This document shows, one piece after another, positions 20,238 to 29,423 of a stretch of 64,000 nucleotides of DNA (position 1 is its first letter; the number at the start of each line of letters is the position of its first letter). The notes below the pieces were generated by a model. The model made no database searches and was not told the origin of the DNA. It saw only the letters and a program-made list of their open reading frames with translations. The DNA is from an uncultured Devosia sp. (GTDB lineage Bacteria > Pseudomonadota > Alphaproteobacteria > Rhizobiales > Devosiaceae): assembly GCF_963517015.1 (NCBI RefSeq), contig NZ_CAUQDV010000001.1:1804001-1868000 (forward strand), read 5' to 3'. Position numbers and translations under genes: made by a program.

Positions 20238-21103
20238 TAGCGCATTCGCTTCTCGATCGCAGCTGCCATCAGGTCGATGAATTCATCGCCGTCGCGCACG
20301 GTGGCGAGGTCCGATGCCTCGACCACATAGCCGAAATTGTCGGCCAGGGTCTGGTAGCGTGGAATGCGGTCATGCAACAGGGCCTCGAAGCCCCAGGCGC
20401 CAAAGCCGGCCGGATCGACATCCTTGTCGTCCAGAATGCCCTGCATCAGCTTGTACTCGGCCCATTTCTCCACGAGGAAAGGCGGGCGGTAATACATGGG
20501 CTTGGGTTGCTTTTTGAACCGCTTGACCAGTTCCACGGCGTCCTTTTCGGTGCCGCGGATATAGAGCAGCATGGTCGAGGCGGCGAGCGTCCTGACAACC
20601 GGATCCTCGGGATCGGTCGGATCGATCACTTCGATCAGCGAACCGCCGGTATCGGCGATGAAATCGTCATAGCCATAGAGCGCCTTGGCGCGCTCGATGA
20701 AATGGGGCACGTCCTTCAGCGCCTCGATCTCGGCGACCCGATGCTGTTCCTGGCGGCGCTGGTATTCGACCAGCGGCAGGCCGCCCCTGTCGGGATTGCC
20801 GGGTGTGCCAAGATAGGTCGAGAGCGGATCGAGATTGTCGAAGGTGATGTTGGACGAGAGATAGATCGAGTCCGAGCGCAACAGTTCGGCGAGGAAGGGG
20901 ACCTTCATCGCTTCGCGCTTGAAATTGTCGACGATGGCTTCGCCCATGTAGCGCGTGCCGATGCGGTAGTCGGCCGAATAGTGAAACCACTTGCTGGCGC
21001 GCAGCATGTTGGAAAGCCGCGTCTTGCCGACGCCGGCCATGCCGAACACGGTCACGGCGCGGCGTGGCGCTTTCACGAATTCATCGGCACTCGAAAACAG
21101 CAT
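20237..21103 (-). CDS. P-loop ATPase of unknown role
   Basis: A 288-residue soluble protein with Walker A GMAGVGKT at 21-28 in a nucleoside-kinase-like start (VFGMAGVGKTRLSNMLR). An acidic IADTGGSLIEVIDP segment may hold the second metal site. The rest is rich in Arg, Tyr and Asp and has no membrane segment. It is similar in look to ATPases annotated only as such in Hyphomicrobiales. No function is assigned. It lies upstream of metA in the same direction and is divergent from flgE. ATG start. Confidence 0.7.
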   Translation of the reverse strand: MLFSSADEFVKAPRRAVTVFGMAGVGKTRLSNMLRASKWFHYSADYRIGTRYMGEAIVDNFKREAMKVPFLAELLRSDSIYLSSNITFDNLDPLSTYLGTPGNPDRGGLPLVEYQRRQEQHRVAEIEALKDVPHFIERAKALYGYDDFIADTGGSLIEVIDPTDPEDPVVRTLAASTMLLYIRGTEKDAVELVKRFKKQPKPMYYRPPFLVEKWAEYKLMQGILDDKDVDPAGFGAWGFEALLHDRIPRYQTLADNFGYVVEASDLATVRDGDEFIDLMAAAIEKRMR

Positions 21104-21162
21104 GGAAAGCCCCGGTCTTGCGGCTCCTGCATTACCGGAACCGCCCCCCGATCACAAGCGCC

Positions 21163-21177
21163 CGGCAGAATCTGCCG
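21163..21177. promoter_or_regulatory. FlbD-like enhancer site upstream of flgE (CGGCA-N5-TGCCG)
   Basis: CGGCA-GAATC-TGCCG is a perfect inverted repeat 86 bases upstream of the flgE sigma-54 promoter, a usual position for a bacterial enhancer-binding protein site. The same motif recurs before flgF/fliL, fliX/flgI, fliO and flgB. It resembles Caulobacter ftr elements bound by FlbD; the identity of the binder is inferred. Confidence 0.6.
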
Positions 21178-21262
21178 TGGGCTCGGACTCAATTGCCGAT
21201 TTGCCGCCTTATTTGGCGGGTCGGCGGCCAGATAATTCAATGGATTCAAGGCCAAAGCGAGT

Positions 21263-21278
21263 TGGCACCGCGCTTGCA
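21263..21278 (+). promoter_or_regulatory. Sigma-54 promoter of flgE-flgK-flgL
   Basis: TGGCAC-CGCGC-TTGCA matches the -24/-12 consensus with the invariant GG and GC dinucleotides 12 bases apart. The start codon of flgE is 52 bases downstream. Confidence 0.85.
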
Positions 21279-21329
21279 TTACTTCTGGCGAACGCGTCGA
21301 GGACGCAAGTGAGTTTTACGGAGTAACAG

Positions 21330-23105
21330 ATGGGCATTTATGGTGCGCTCTCCAGTGCGGTGACCGGTCTTCGGGCCCAGTCTCATGCGCTTCAGAACAT
21401 TTCGGGCAATATCGCGAATTCCCAGACCACGGGCTACAAGCGCATCGATACCGATTTCCTTGATCTCATCCCCGATGCTCCGGTTCGTCGCCAGGTTCCG
21501 GGCGCCGTGCTCGCGCAGTCGCGCGGCACCAATGGTGAAGCCGGCGATATCAAGACGGTTTCGACCGAGACCTATATCGCGCTGAACTCGAATGGCTTTT
21601 TCGTGGTCGAGCCCAAGGCTGGCCAGTCGGACGGCAACTCGGTGTTTGCCGGCACCAATTTCTATACCCGCCGCGGCGATTTCGAAATCGACAAGGATGG
21701 CTATCTGGCCAATGGCGCCGGCTACTACCTCAAGGGCCTGCCGATCGATCCGTCCACGGGCAATATCTCCGGCTCGGTTCCTGAAGTGATCAAGCTGTCC
21801 AATGCCTTCCTGCCGGCCCAGCAGACCAATCGCATCAACTACCAGGCCAACCTGCCGCAGTTGCCCAAGCCGAGTGCCTATCGCGCCACTGTGCCGAATA
21901 GCGAGCTGTTCCGCGCGGCTGACTATGATCCGACCGCGACCTTCACGCCGGCAAATTCGACCTCGAATGCTGCCTGGGCCGCCGACGTCCCTGCTCTGGC
22001 TGGCGATACGCTGACCGTCACCATCGGCGGTGCGCCGTTCACCTATCACTTCGTCAACGGCGGCACGATCCCGACGGACAATGCGACCAACCAATACATC
22101 AATATCGGCACGACCCCGGCGCCGACCATGGCGTCCATCGTCAGCAATCTGCAGACGCATATGAACACCCGCACCAATGGCAGCGGGTCGACCGTAGCCT
22201 GGGATTCCGCGACCGGTCGCCTGACGGTGACCATGCCCCCGGGTTCGGGCGTGTCGCTGGGCGTCAGTGCCAATGATGGCGCGACCTCGACGCCGATCGC
22301 CTTCACGACGTCCCCGCCGGTCAGCTCCGTGCCTTACGGCACGGCCATCGATTCCATTCCGGCGAACCAGAACACGCAGTTCCTGTCGAACTCGATTTCG
22401 GGTGGCGCCATCACGGTCTATGCCGAAAACGGTGCGCCGGCCAACGTACAGATGCGCTGGGCCAAGGTGTCCAGCACGGCAACCGGCGGCGCCGACGTCT
22501 GGCACCTATATTACATGTCGGACAGCAATGCGGCCGGCGCCGAGACGATGTGGACGCGGGTTCCCGAGAGCTTCCAGTTCTCGCCCAACGGCTCGCTGGC
22601 TTCGCCGACCGATGGCGCGACGGTTCTGCCCAACCTCACGGTCAATGGCGTGCAGATCGGCGATGTCGAATTCCGTTACGACACCAACGGCCTCAGCCAG
22701 TTCGCAGACGTCAACGGCACGGCCAATGTTTCGACGCTCAACCAGAATGGTTATGGCGCAGGCGAGTTCGTGTCGGTCGCCATCAATGACAATGGCCGCG
22801 TGGTCGCCACCTATTCCAACGGTGAGCGTATCGATATGGCCCAGGTGGTGACGGCCGAGTTCAACGCCATCAACCAGCTCAAGCGTCTCGATGGCGGTGT
22901 GTTCGCATCAACTTCGGAGTCGGGCGAAGCGATCCTCGATCTGACCGGCACGGGCATTCTGGGCGGTTCGCTCGAAGCGTCCAACACCGACATTTCCGAT
23001 GAGTTCACCAAGCTCATCGTCACCCAGCAGGCCTATTCGGCCGGCACCCGCATCGTGACCACCGCCGACGAGATGCTGCAGGAAGCTCTCAACATGATCC
23101 GCTGA
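21330..23105 (+). CDS. flgE: Flagellar hook protein FlgE
   Basis: A 591-residue hook subunit, exported by the flagellar type III system and polymerised on the rod. The N-terminal rod-family motif is GIYGALSSAVTGLRAQSHAL with SGNIANSQTTGYK. The C-terminal FlgE/FlgG motif is LEASNTDISDEFTKLI. The middle (about 150-420) is the variable surface domain. It is longer than enteric FlgE (about 400) and close to the Caulobacter size. GGAG precedes the ATG. It is first in flgE-flgK-flgL behind a sigma-54 promoter. Confidence 0.95.
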   Translation: MGIYGALSSAVTGLRAQSHALQNISGNIANSQTTGYKRIDTDFLDLIPDAPVRRQVPGAVLAQSRGTNGEAGDIKTVSTETYIALNSNGFFVVEPKAGQSDGNSVFAGTNFYTRRGDFEIDKDGYLANGAGYYLKGLPIDPSTGNISGSVPEVIKLSNAFLPAQQTNRINYQANLPQLPKPSAYRATVPNSELFRAADYDPTATFTPANSTSNAAWAADVPALAGDTLTVTIGGAPFTYHFVNGGTIPTDNATNQYINIGTTPAPTMASIVSNLQTHMNTRTNGSGSTVAWDSATGRLTVTMPPGSGVSLGVSANDGATSTPIAFTTSPPVSSVPYGTAIDSIPANQNTQFLSNSISGGAITVYAENGAPANVQMRWAKVSSTATGGADVWHLYYMSDSNAAGAETMWTRVPESFQFSPNGSLASPTDGATVLPNLTVNGVQIGDVEFRYDTNGLSQFADVNGTANVSTLNQNGYGAGEFVSVAINDNGRVVATYSNGERIDMAQVVTAEFNAINQLKRLDGGVFASTSESGEAILDLTGTGILGGSLEASNTDISDEFTKLIVTQQAYSAGTRIVTTADEMLQEALNMIR

Positions 23106-23128
23106 GGTCTGAAGCAAGTCAGTAGGCT

Positions 23129-23145
23129 CGGCGCCGAGGGCGCCG
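23129..23145 (+). other. GC hairpin between flgE and flgK
   Basis: CGGCGCC-GAG-GGCGCCG, a 7-base-pair stem with no T-run. It lies within an apparent operon and may lower flgK expression relative to flgE or stabilise flgE mRNA. Confidence 0.35.
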
Positions 23146-23170
23146 GGCAGAGTGTGAAAGGGCGTATCAA

Positions 23171-25030
23171 ATGGGTTTGACGTCTTCGCTGAACAACGCA
23201 GTGAGCGGTTTGCGCATCAACCAGGATGGTCTGTCCATTCTGTCGCGCAACGTCGCCAATGCCGGTACGCCCGGCTACCACAAACAGTCGCTCAACGTTG
23301 TCGACTACAACTCGCAGACCGGCAGCTATGCCCGCACCATGGGCGCCAACCGCGCCTTCAACGCGAGCCTGCAGGCCTATTACAATCGCCAGATTTCCGA
23401 CACGTCGAGTTCGGCGGTTCAGGCGAGCTTCCTCGACCGCCTGCAGGGCTTCATGGGCAAGCCGGGCTCGGCCGGTTCGCTCGATACGCTCTATGGCGAC
23501 CTGAAGAATTCCATGCAGTCGCTGGCCACCAGCCCGGATGACTATTCGGTCCGTGCGACGGCACTCGAATCCGCGCAGACCATGGCGCAGACGCTCAATC
23601 GCCTGTCGACCAATATCCAGACCATGCGTCAGGAAACCGAAGGGCAGATGGCGTCCAGCGTCAACGAGCTCAACGGCATGCTGACGTCGCTGAGCGAGGT
23701 TAATGCCCGCATGCTCGATCTGGGCATGACCGACAGCGCGCGTGCCGCCCTGCAGGACCAGCGCGATCGCCTCGTTGCCGGCATTGGCGAAAAGATCGAC
23801 ATCCAGGCTGACTATCGCGCCAATGGTACCGTCTCGCTGATGACGCGTTCGGGCGTCGGCATTCTCGACAATGGCGCCTCCCAGTTCCGCTTCGAAAGCG
23901 CTGGCACGCTGGACGCGACATCGACCTTTGATCCCAATTCGGATGCCAGCCGTGTCGGCAAGCTGATCCTGACGACGCCCTCGGGTCTTACCATCGACCT
24001 GATCTCGCAGGGCGTGCTGCAGGGCGGGGAACTGGCCGGGCTGGTGACGCTGCGTGACAAGACGCTGGTCGAAGCACAGGAGCAGCTCGACGAGATCGCT
24101 TCGGGACTGGCCCTGGCTTTTTCGACCGTGCAGACGCCGGGGACCGAAATCACCGGCGGCTATGAAGCCAATGCCGGCGGCATGTCTCCGGGCAATTCCA
24201 TGGTGCTCAAGGTCAAGGTCAACGGCGTCGAGCAGACGATCAAGCTCGTCAACACGACCCAGACCGATCTCGACTATCGTGATACCAGCGGCGCGCGCGT
24301 CCTCGGCATCAACTTCAACAATGGCGCCACCGATGCCGATCGGGCTGCCAATGCCTCGGCCCAGCTCCAGACCCTGTTCGCCACCTCGACCAGCACCGAG
24401 CCGGCGCTCAACGTCTCGGTCAATTCGGTTGGTGCTAACCTGCAGTTCACCGGCAATGGCACCACCGACGTCTCGGGCCTGACCAAGCTGGCTTCGGCCA
24501 CTGGTACCCAGGGCGAACTGGCTCTGCCGCTGTTTGTGGACAGCGGCAACCAGAACTATACCAACAATCTTGATGGCGACCCGCCGCAGAAGCTGGGCTT
24601 TGCATCGCGCATCAGTATCAATGGCGCCGTTCTGGCCGACAACAAGCTGCTGGTGCAATATCAGCCGGGCGGCACGCTTGGCGACTCGAAGCGCGCCGAC
24701 TATCTGATCAAGCAGCTCGACAGCATGCAGTTCGTCTCGGGTGATGGCCCGGTGGGCGCCAGCAGCAAGTTTCCGCTGAGCGGCAACCTGGGCAATGTCA
24801 TCTCGCAGGTGATCAACTTCCAGGGCAGCACCGTCAATGCGGCGATGACCAAGCTCGAGGATCGGCAGCTGACTCTGGATACGCTCACCGACCAGATGCA
24901 GAGCGAATATGGCGTCAATGTCGACGAGGAAATGGCCCGCCTTCTCGAGTTGCAGAATGCCTATGCCGCCAATGCCCGTGTCGTGTCGATCGTCAAGGAA
25001 TTGCTCGACACCCTGTTTGCCGCAACTTGA
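23171..25030 (+). CDS. flgK: Hook-filament junction protein FlgK (HAP1)
   Basis: A 619-residue hook-associated protein. The N-terminus GLTSSLNNAVSGLRINQDGL with SRNVANAGTPGYHKQ is the FlgK/flagellar-rod signature. The C-terminal helices end in DEEMARLLELQNAYAANARV, which matches FlgK. It is exported to join hook and filament with FlgL. The 66-base gap after flgE holds a GC hairpin; flgL follows 14 bases after its stop. Confidence 0.94.
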   Translation: MGLTSSLNNAVSGLRINQDGLSILSRNVANAGTPGYHKQSLNVVDYNSQTGSYARTMGANRAFNASLQAYYNRQISDTSSSAVQASFLDRLQGFMGKPGSAGSLDTLYGDLKNSMQSLATSPDDYSVRATALESAQTMAQTLNRLSTNIQTMRQETEGQMASSVNELNGMLTSLSEVNARMLDLGMTDSARAALQDQRDRLVAGIGEKIDIQADYRANGTVSLMTRSGVGILDNGASQFRFESAGTLDATSTFDPNSDASRVGKLILTTPSGLTIDLISQGVLQGGELAGLVTLRDKTLVEAQEQLDEIASGLALAFSTVQTPGTEITGGYEANAGGMSPGNSMVLKVKVNGVEQTIKLVNTTQTDLDYRDTSGARVLGINFNNGATDADRAANASAQLQTLFATSTSTEPALNVSVNSVGANLQFTGNGTTDVSGLTKLASATGTQGELALPLFVDSGNQNYTNNLDGDPPQKLGFASRISINGAVLADNKLLVQYQPGGTLGDSKRADYLIKQLDSMQFVSGDGPVGASSKFPLSGNLGNVISQVINFQGSTVNAAMTKLEDRQLTLDTLTDQMQSEYGVNVDEEMARLLELQNAYAANARVVSIVKELLDTLFAAT

Positions 25031-25044
25031 GGGAGTGAACTGAA

Positions 25045-26694
25045 ATGATCGTCAACAAGTCCATGTTCCCCCTGCAGACCAGCTTCGGCGTCATCTCCAA
25101 GATGCAGGACAAGTTTGCCACGCTGCAGATGCAGCTGGGCACAGGCGAAAAGGCGTCCAAACTGTCCGAAATGGGCCGCGACCTGCCCATTTCCCTGTCG
25201 GTGCGCGACCGCCTGAGCAAGATCGACGGCTATTCCAGCAACATCGACACGGTCAACCTGCGCCTGAGCTTTCTCGACAAGTCGCTGACCCGCTTCGACA
25301 AGATCGAGGGCGAGGCCCGCAATGCGGCGGTGCAGGGCCAGTATGGCACGGGCGGCATCAACATGGCGACGCTGCCGGGCCTGTCGCATGCGCGGTTCGA
25401 CGAAGTCGTCACCATGCTCAATGAAGAGGTCGCAGGCCGCTATCTGTTTGGTGGCAAGATCACCGACCAGGCGCCGCTGCCGACCACCGACGTGCTGCTC
25501 AAGGGCGCCAGCGGCCAGTCTGGCTTCGAGGGTGCCGTCGAGGTGCGTCGCGATGCCGATGGTGTCAATGACGCCTATGATGCGACGACCGGCGAGGCGC
25601 CCGGCCGACTGACCCTGACCGGTGCGACCGATACGGTGACGCTGGGCGAAGATGGCGCCGGGGCCCATCCCTTCGGCTTCAAGATTTCGACGTCCTCGAC
25701 GACGGCTGCCAATACGGCCGTGGTCATCACTCCGTCACCGGCGACCGATCCCACCAAGTCGCTCAGTGTGCAGTTTGCGGGGCAGCCTGCGGTTGGCAAC
25801 AGCATCAGCCTCGGCCTGACCATGCCGGATGGCACAGAGACCCAGATCAAGCTGACGGCAACCGCCGAGAGCCCGGCGCCGCATGGCTCGTTCACCATTG
25901 GCGCGACGCCCGAAGAAACGGCTGCCAATTTCCAGGCCGCGCTGGGCAGCCAGCTCGAGCGCACGTCCAAGACGGAACTGCGCGCTGCCTCGGTGTTTTC
26001 CGCCGCCAATGACTTTTTCCACGAGAGTGGCAAGCCGTTCATGCCTGCCGCCGGCGCCAAGCCCGAGACGCTTGTGTCGGCCGATGGCACCTATGTTCAA
26101 TGGTATAATGGCACGGTCACGCCCGCCAACGAGAACCCCCGCAGCACCGTATCGACCTCGATCGACGACGCGGCTCGCGTCAACTACGGCATGGAAGCCA
26201 CGGAAAGCGGCTTTCTCCGCATGATCCGTTCGCAGGCTGCGCTCGCGGTGTCGTCCTACACGTCGGAAGAAGATGTGCGTTCGGGCCTTGAATCGGTGCG
26301 GACGGCGGCCATGGCACAGCCCGAGGGTCCGTTGCGGACCGCAGCTTTGGCCGACTACGAAAAGCAGGTTCAGGACGGCTATCGTCTGCAGACCGGTTTC
26401 TTCGATGGCATGGCCACGCGGCAGCAGGCCGAGCTTTCTGAATCGCACAATTCGGAAAAGGGCTCGATCGAGATCATCACCATGGATCTCGGCATTGCCC
26501 GCAAGTCGCTGGAAAATGCCACCGAGCGCCACACGGCCTATCAGTCGCAGTTGCTGGACCTGTTGAGCGATGTCGAGACGGTGAGCAAGGAAGACGTGGC
26601 CATGGAAATCATGGCGCTGCAGACCCGCCTGACCGCCAGTTACCAGACCACCTCGATGGTCAGCCAGCTGAGCCTCGTGAACTTCCTGCGCTAG
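25045..26694 (+). CDS. flgL: Hook-filament junction protein FlgL (HAP3)
   Basis: A 549-residue flagellin-like protein. The N-terminal helices (1-140) and the C-terminal pair (about 440-549, ending in TTSMVSQLSLVNFLR) are FlgL-like. The insert of about 300 residues makes it longer than the enteric protein of about 317 residues. It bridges FlgK and the flagellin filament. It is last in the operon, followed by a hairpin at 26719-26754. Confidence 0.88.
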   Translation: MIVNKSMFPLQTSFGVISKMQDKFATLQMQLGTGEKASKLSEMGRDLPISLSVRDRLSKIDGYSSNIDTVNLRLSFLDKSLTRFDKIEGEARNAAVQGQYGTGGINMATLPGLSHARFDEVVTMLNEEVAGRYLFGGKITDQAPLPTTDVLLKGASGQSGFEGAVEVRRDADGVNDAYDATTGEAPGRLTLTGATDTVTLGEDGAGAHPFGFKISTSSTTAANTAVVITPSPATDPTKSLSVQFAGQPAVGNSISLGLTMPDGTETQIKLTATAESPAPHGSFTIGATPEETAANFQAALGSQLERTSKTELRAASVFSAANDFFHESGKPFMPAAGAKPETLVSADGTYVQWYNGTVTPANENPRSTVSTSIDDAARVNYGMEATESGFLRMIRSQAALAVSSYTSEEDVRSGLESVRTAAMAQPEGPLRTAALADYEKQVQDGYRLQTGFFDGMATRQQAELSESHNSEKGSIEIITMDLGIARKSLENATERHTAYQSQLLDLLSDVETVSKEDVAMEIMALQTRLTASYQTTSMVSQLSLVNFLR

Positions 26695-26718
26695 TCGACA
26701 CACTTACCTTCCAAGCAA

Positions 26719-26754
26719 TTGCCCGGCCTTGGACCTGATCCGAGCGCCGGGCAA
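26719..26754. terminator. Hairpin downstream of flgL
   Basis: TTGCCCGGC (26719-26727) pairs with GCCGGGCAA (26746-26754) over an 18-base loop, followed by ATTGTTTGC. It is a likely terminator for the flgE operon. Confidence 0.5.
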
Positions 26755-26776
26755 ATTGTTTGCAGAAGCAGGACCC

Positions 26777-26804
26777 AAAAAAGCGAAAGGCCCCTTCTGG
26801 GGCC
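26777..26804 (-). terminator. Rho-independent terminator of flbT-flaF
   Basis: On the minus strand GGCCCC-AGAA-GGGGCC is followed by TTTCGCTTTTTT. The stem is at 26789-26804 and the T-run at 26777-26788. It lies 23 bases after the flaF stop. Confidence 0.85.
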
Positions 26805-26827
26805 CGTTGCGTTCTATGTCATCAATG

Positions 26828-27199
26828 TCAGGCTGCGCTTCGGAGGCCGACTGCCAATTGGCGATTGATGTTGATCAGCGTGTCCAGACGCGTGGGGGCG
26901 TTGGGCATGTCGAGGATTTCGCGGGTCTCGTTGAGAATGAACATGCCGAGATTGGCAATGTTCTGGCGAAGGGGGGCTGGCATCGGGTTCTCTTCGCGGG
27001 TCGCGGAGGTCACGAAGACAGTCCAGAGCTTGCGATTGAAAGTCAGGGTGTCGCGGAGAAGGTCGAAATCGACCGGCCAGGTGTCGCGAACCGCCTGAAG
27101 CGACGCCGCCGATTTCATCAGAAGAGCCGCTTCACGCTCCCGCGGGGATTCAACCGTCTTGGTGGTCCGCTGGTAGGCTGCTGCGCCGTGTTGATGCAT
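26828..27199 (-). CDS. flaF: Flagellin synthesis regulator FlaF
   Basis: A 123-residue FlaF-family protein (HGAAAYQRT at the start, then PREREAALLMKSAASLQ and FNRKLWTVF). In Caulobacter FlaF works with FlbT to couple flagellin synthesis and secretion, and is needed for flagellin export. The ATG at 27199 is preferred to a TTG two codons upstream. Its start lies 50 bases inside flbT, so the two are translated together. Confidence 0.92.
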   Translation of the reverse strand: MHQHGAAAYQRTTKTVESPREREAALLMKSAASLQAVRDTWPVDFDLLRDTLTFNRKLWTVFVTSATREENPMPAPLRQNIANLGMFILNETREILDMPNAPTRLDTLININRQLAVGLRSAA

Positions 27200-27581
27200 G
27201 TTCAAACAGGTCCTGCTCGTACTGGATCAGCTCTTTTGCTGACTTGAGAGCTTTATAGAGATCGCCTGTTAAGATGTGGTTATTGATCCGGTCAGCAATT
27301 GATAAAGTGCTGGGGGCAGCCGCGACGAAGTCATTGACAAGGCTAAAATATTCTTCCTGCAGCGTGGAAATGTCGTTGTCGATGTACATCAGTTGCACGG
27401 CCAGGTAGACGCGCTTGCCCGGCGTGTCCGCGGTCTCGGGTGTCAGGATGTCTTTTTCGCGCAGCACGGGTGCCGTGCCCTCGATGAAAAGACGCGAGCG
27501 CTGGTCCGAATTGGTGATGATGCATTGGCCCACCAGCAGTTTTTCGCCGGGCTTGAGTTCAACCTTCAGCGCCAATCGCAT
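27150..27581 (-). CDS. flbT: Flagellin mRNA regulator FlbT
   Basis: A 143-residue FlbT with the family start LKPGEKLLVG, then LFIEGTAPVLREKDIL and VYLAVQLMYID. Caulobacter FlbT binds the flagellin mRNA 5' leader and limits its translation until the hook is done. GAGGAG abuts the ATG with almost no spacing, so translation initiation may be weak. It lies downstream of the flagellin gene in the same direction, after that gene's terminator. Confidence 0.94.
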   Translation of the reverse strand: MRLALKVELKPGEKLLVGQCIITNSDQRSRLFIEGTAPVLREKDILTPETADTPGKRVYLAVQLMYIDNDISTLQEEYFSLVNDFVAAAPSTLSIADRINNHILTGDLYKALKSAKELIQYEQDLFEHASTRRSSLPADHQDG

Positions 27582-27609
27582 CTCCTCGAATCTATGAGGT
27601 AAACAGAAT

Positions 27610-27627
27610 AGCGCCTTTTGTGGCGCT
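27610..27627. other. Hairpin in the flbT leader
   Basis: AGCGCC-TTTTGT-GGCGCT, a 6-base-pair inverted repeat, 29 bases upstream of flbT between the flagellin terminator and the flbT start. It could lie in the flbT leader RNA. Confidence 0.35.
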
Positions 27628-27647
27628 TTGTCGTCGGGGCAGGGACA

Positions 27648-27677
27648 AAGAAAAAGGCGGGCCCGGGAGCCCGCCTT
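27648..27677 (-). terminator. Rho-independent terminator of the flagellin gene
   Basis: On the minus strand AAGGCGGGC pairs with GCCCGCCTT (27654-27677), followed by TTTCTTTG. It lies about 25 bases after the flagellin stop. Confidence 0.88.
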
Positions 27678-27700
27678 CCTGTTCGATGTAACCGATCCGA

Positions 27701-29197
27701 TTAACGGAGCAGCTGGAGCACGTTCTGGTCGGCCTGGTTGGCCATCGACAGGGTCGAGGAGGCCAGCGACTGACGGGTCTGGAGAGCCATCATGTTGGCA
27801 GCTTCCTGGTTCATGTCGGCCAGGGTGAGGTTGCCAGCACCGGTTTCGAGCGTGTTGATCATCTTCTGCGTGAAGTCCTGACGGTTCTGCACGACCGACA
27901 GGTTCGAACCGAAAGCAGACGACTGCGAACGGACCGTGTTCAGTGCGGTCTTGAGACCCGACAGCAGGTTGTCGATGTTGCCATCGCTGTCGAGATCCTG
28001 TGCTTCGACGTCGAAGACGTTGAGCTTGGCGGCATTGAGCTGGTCTTCATCCTTGGCCTGAACGTCGATCGAGGACGTGCCGGTTTCGTTGAAGGTGATG
28101 GTCAGCTTGTCGCCACGCAGCAGGTTAATACCATTGAACGACGCGTCATCCGACAGCTTGTCGAGCTGGTCGCGCAGTTCATTGAACTGGGTGGCCAGGT
28201 CGGCGCGAACGGTGTTGCCACCGATCTTGGAGGCAGTGCCCGTGCCGTTGACGATACCGCCGGAGGTGATGCCATCGATGTTCAGTTCCTGAGTGGACTG
28301 GTTCTCGATGCGCAGCTTGCCGTCGTCGTTGGAAGCGCGGATCTTGCCGGCCAGAGCCGGGTTGTCGTTGATGGTCTTGACCAGTTCGTCAGCGGCAAAG
28401 GCAGTGCCGGTAACGGTGGCTGCGCCAACGGCAACCGACGAGGTCGTGCCGGTCGTGGCCGAAGTCACGGTGATGGCGTTGCCGGTGGCCGATGCCGAAC
28501 CCGACGTGCCGAGCTTGGCGGTCAGGATGGAAGCGAACTCGGTCGCATCATTGATGGTGCCGTCGCCGTTACCGGCGCGCATCACGTCGGCGCGGCTGAT
28601 TTCGATTTCCTGGGCATTGCCGTCGATCGTTGCGGTGAAGCTGATCTTGGCGTTCTTGTTCACGTCGATCGGGTTGCCACCCCAGGTGATAGCCTGGGTA
28701 CCAGCGGTTGCCGGCGGGCCAGCAGTACCGGCAGTGCCGGCAGCAGGAGCCGTGCCGAGACCGAAGGCTGCGGCGGTCAGGTCGGTATTTTCGAGGGCGA
28801 TCGAGGTCGCTGCGGTGCCGATGGCGCCGCCGCTGAACGAGATATTGCCGGTAGCGGTCGGGGACAGTTCGAAAGACTTGGTCTGGAACGTCTTGTCCTG
28901 GCGAGCCTGGCGCAGGGTAGACTGCATGGATTCCAGGGTCTTGGTGATGGACGTCAGGCCGTTGTCGGCAGCTTCAATGGTCTTGATGCCGTTTGCCATC
29001 GAGTCCATCAGCTGGTTCAGGTCGCCGGCGCGGCTGTTGAGCGAGCTGGCGGTGAAGAAGTTGGTGGGGTTGTCGAGGGCAGAGTTGACCTTGTTACCGG
29101 TCGAGAGACGATCCGAGGTCTTGTTCATCAGCGATGCAGTGCTCTGCAGCGAAGAGAGGTTCGAACGGACCGACTTGGAGAGATTGATATCTACCAT
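27701..29197 (-). CDS. fliC: Flagellin
   Basis: A 498-residue flagellin. The N-terminal D0/D1 region begins VDINLSKSVRSNLSSLQSTA and contains TGNKVNSALDNPTNFF. The C-terminal D1/D0 helices end SSTLSMANQADQNVLQLLR. Residues about 120-330 form the variable Ala/Thr/Gly-rich surface domain with FLgd/flagellin_IN-like motifs. The ATG at 29197 follows AGGGAA; a TTG two codons earlier is less likely. It is the only flagellin gene in the window. Context (flbT and flaF next door) implies post-transcriptional control. Confidence 0.95.
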   Translation of the reverse strand: MVDINLSKSVRSNLSSLQSTASLMNKTSDRLSTGNKVNSALDNPTNFFTASSLNSRAGDLNQLMDSMANGIKTIEAADNGLTSITKTLESMQSTLRQARQDKTFQTKSFELSPTATGNISFSGGAIGTAATSIALENTDLTAAAFGLGTAPAAGTAGTAGPPATAGTQAITWGGNPIDVNKNAKISFTATIDGNAQEIEISRADVMRAGNGDGTINDATEFASILTAKLGTSGSASATGNAITVTSATTGTTSSVAVGAATVTGTAFAADELVKTINDNPALAGKIRASNDDGKLRIENQSTQELNIDGITSGGIVNGTGTASKIGGNTVRADLATQFNELRDQLDKLSDDASFNGINLLRGDKLTITFNETGTSSIDVQAKDEDQLNAAKLNVFDVEAQDLDSDGNIDNLLSGLKTALNTVRSQSSAFGSNLSVVQNRQDFTQKMINTLETGAGNLTLADMNQEAANMMALQTRQSLASSTLSMANQADQNVLQLLR

Positions 29198-29301
29198 TTG
29201 CAAGTTCCCTTTCTAGGATACTCGTTGCTTGACGCCTCTTTCTGAGACTGGCTGGAAGATGCCTGAGCGCTTATAAAAGTTCTTAAATCCGACACCGACG
29301 T

Positions 29302-29328
29302 TTATCGGAAAATTCGATCTACTTTGTA
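29302..29328 (-). promoter_or_regulatory. Candidate flagellin promoter (sigma-28-like)
   Basis: Reading the minus strand, TACA, 15 bases, TCCGATAA resembles the sigma-28 pattern TAAA-N15-GCCGATAA. It lies about 105 bases before the flagellin ATG. No sigma-54 match was found upstream of flagellin. Many alphaproteobacteria lack FliA, so a housekeeping promoter is possible. Confidence 0.3.
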
Positions 29329-29374
29329 TTTTCATATACAGATCAAGAGTTCATCGAATTTGCGGAAACAAAGA

Positions 29375-29398
29375 CGCCCGCAACAATTGTTGCGGGCG
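29375..29398 (-). terminator. Perfect 24-base palindrome, terminator of the small proline-rich gene
   Basis: CGCCCGCAACAA-TTGTTGCGGGCG is a perfect palindrome. On the minus strand it is followed by TCTTTGTTT. It lies 25 bases after the stop of the gene at 29424. Confidence 0.75.
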
Positions 29399-29423
29399 CT
29401 AGTAAGAGGTGATCATGGGGCAA

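Noticed and set aside
21190..21235. A second inverted repeat (CCGCC-TTATTT-GGCGG) before flgE as another FlbD site
   Set aside because: It lacks the CGGCA half-site and 5-base spacer shared by the other five sites; it may be a weaker site or chance in GC-rich DNA.
29198..29330. Sigma-54 promoter before flagellin
   Set aside because: No GG/GC pair with 12-base spacing and a TGGCA-like -24 was found. A weak sigma-28-like match was listed instead at low confidence.
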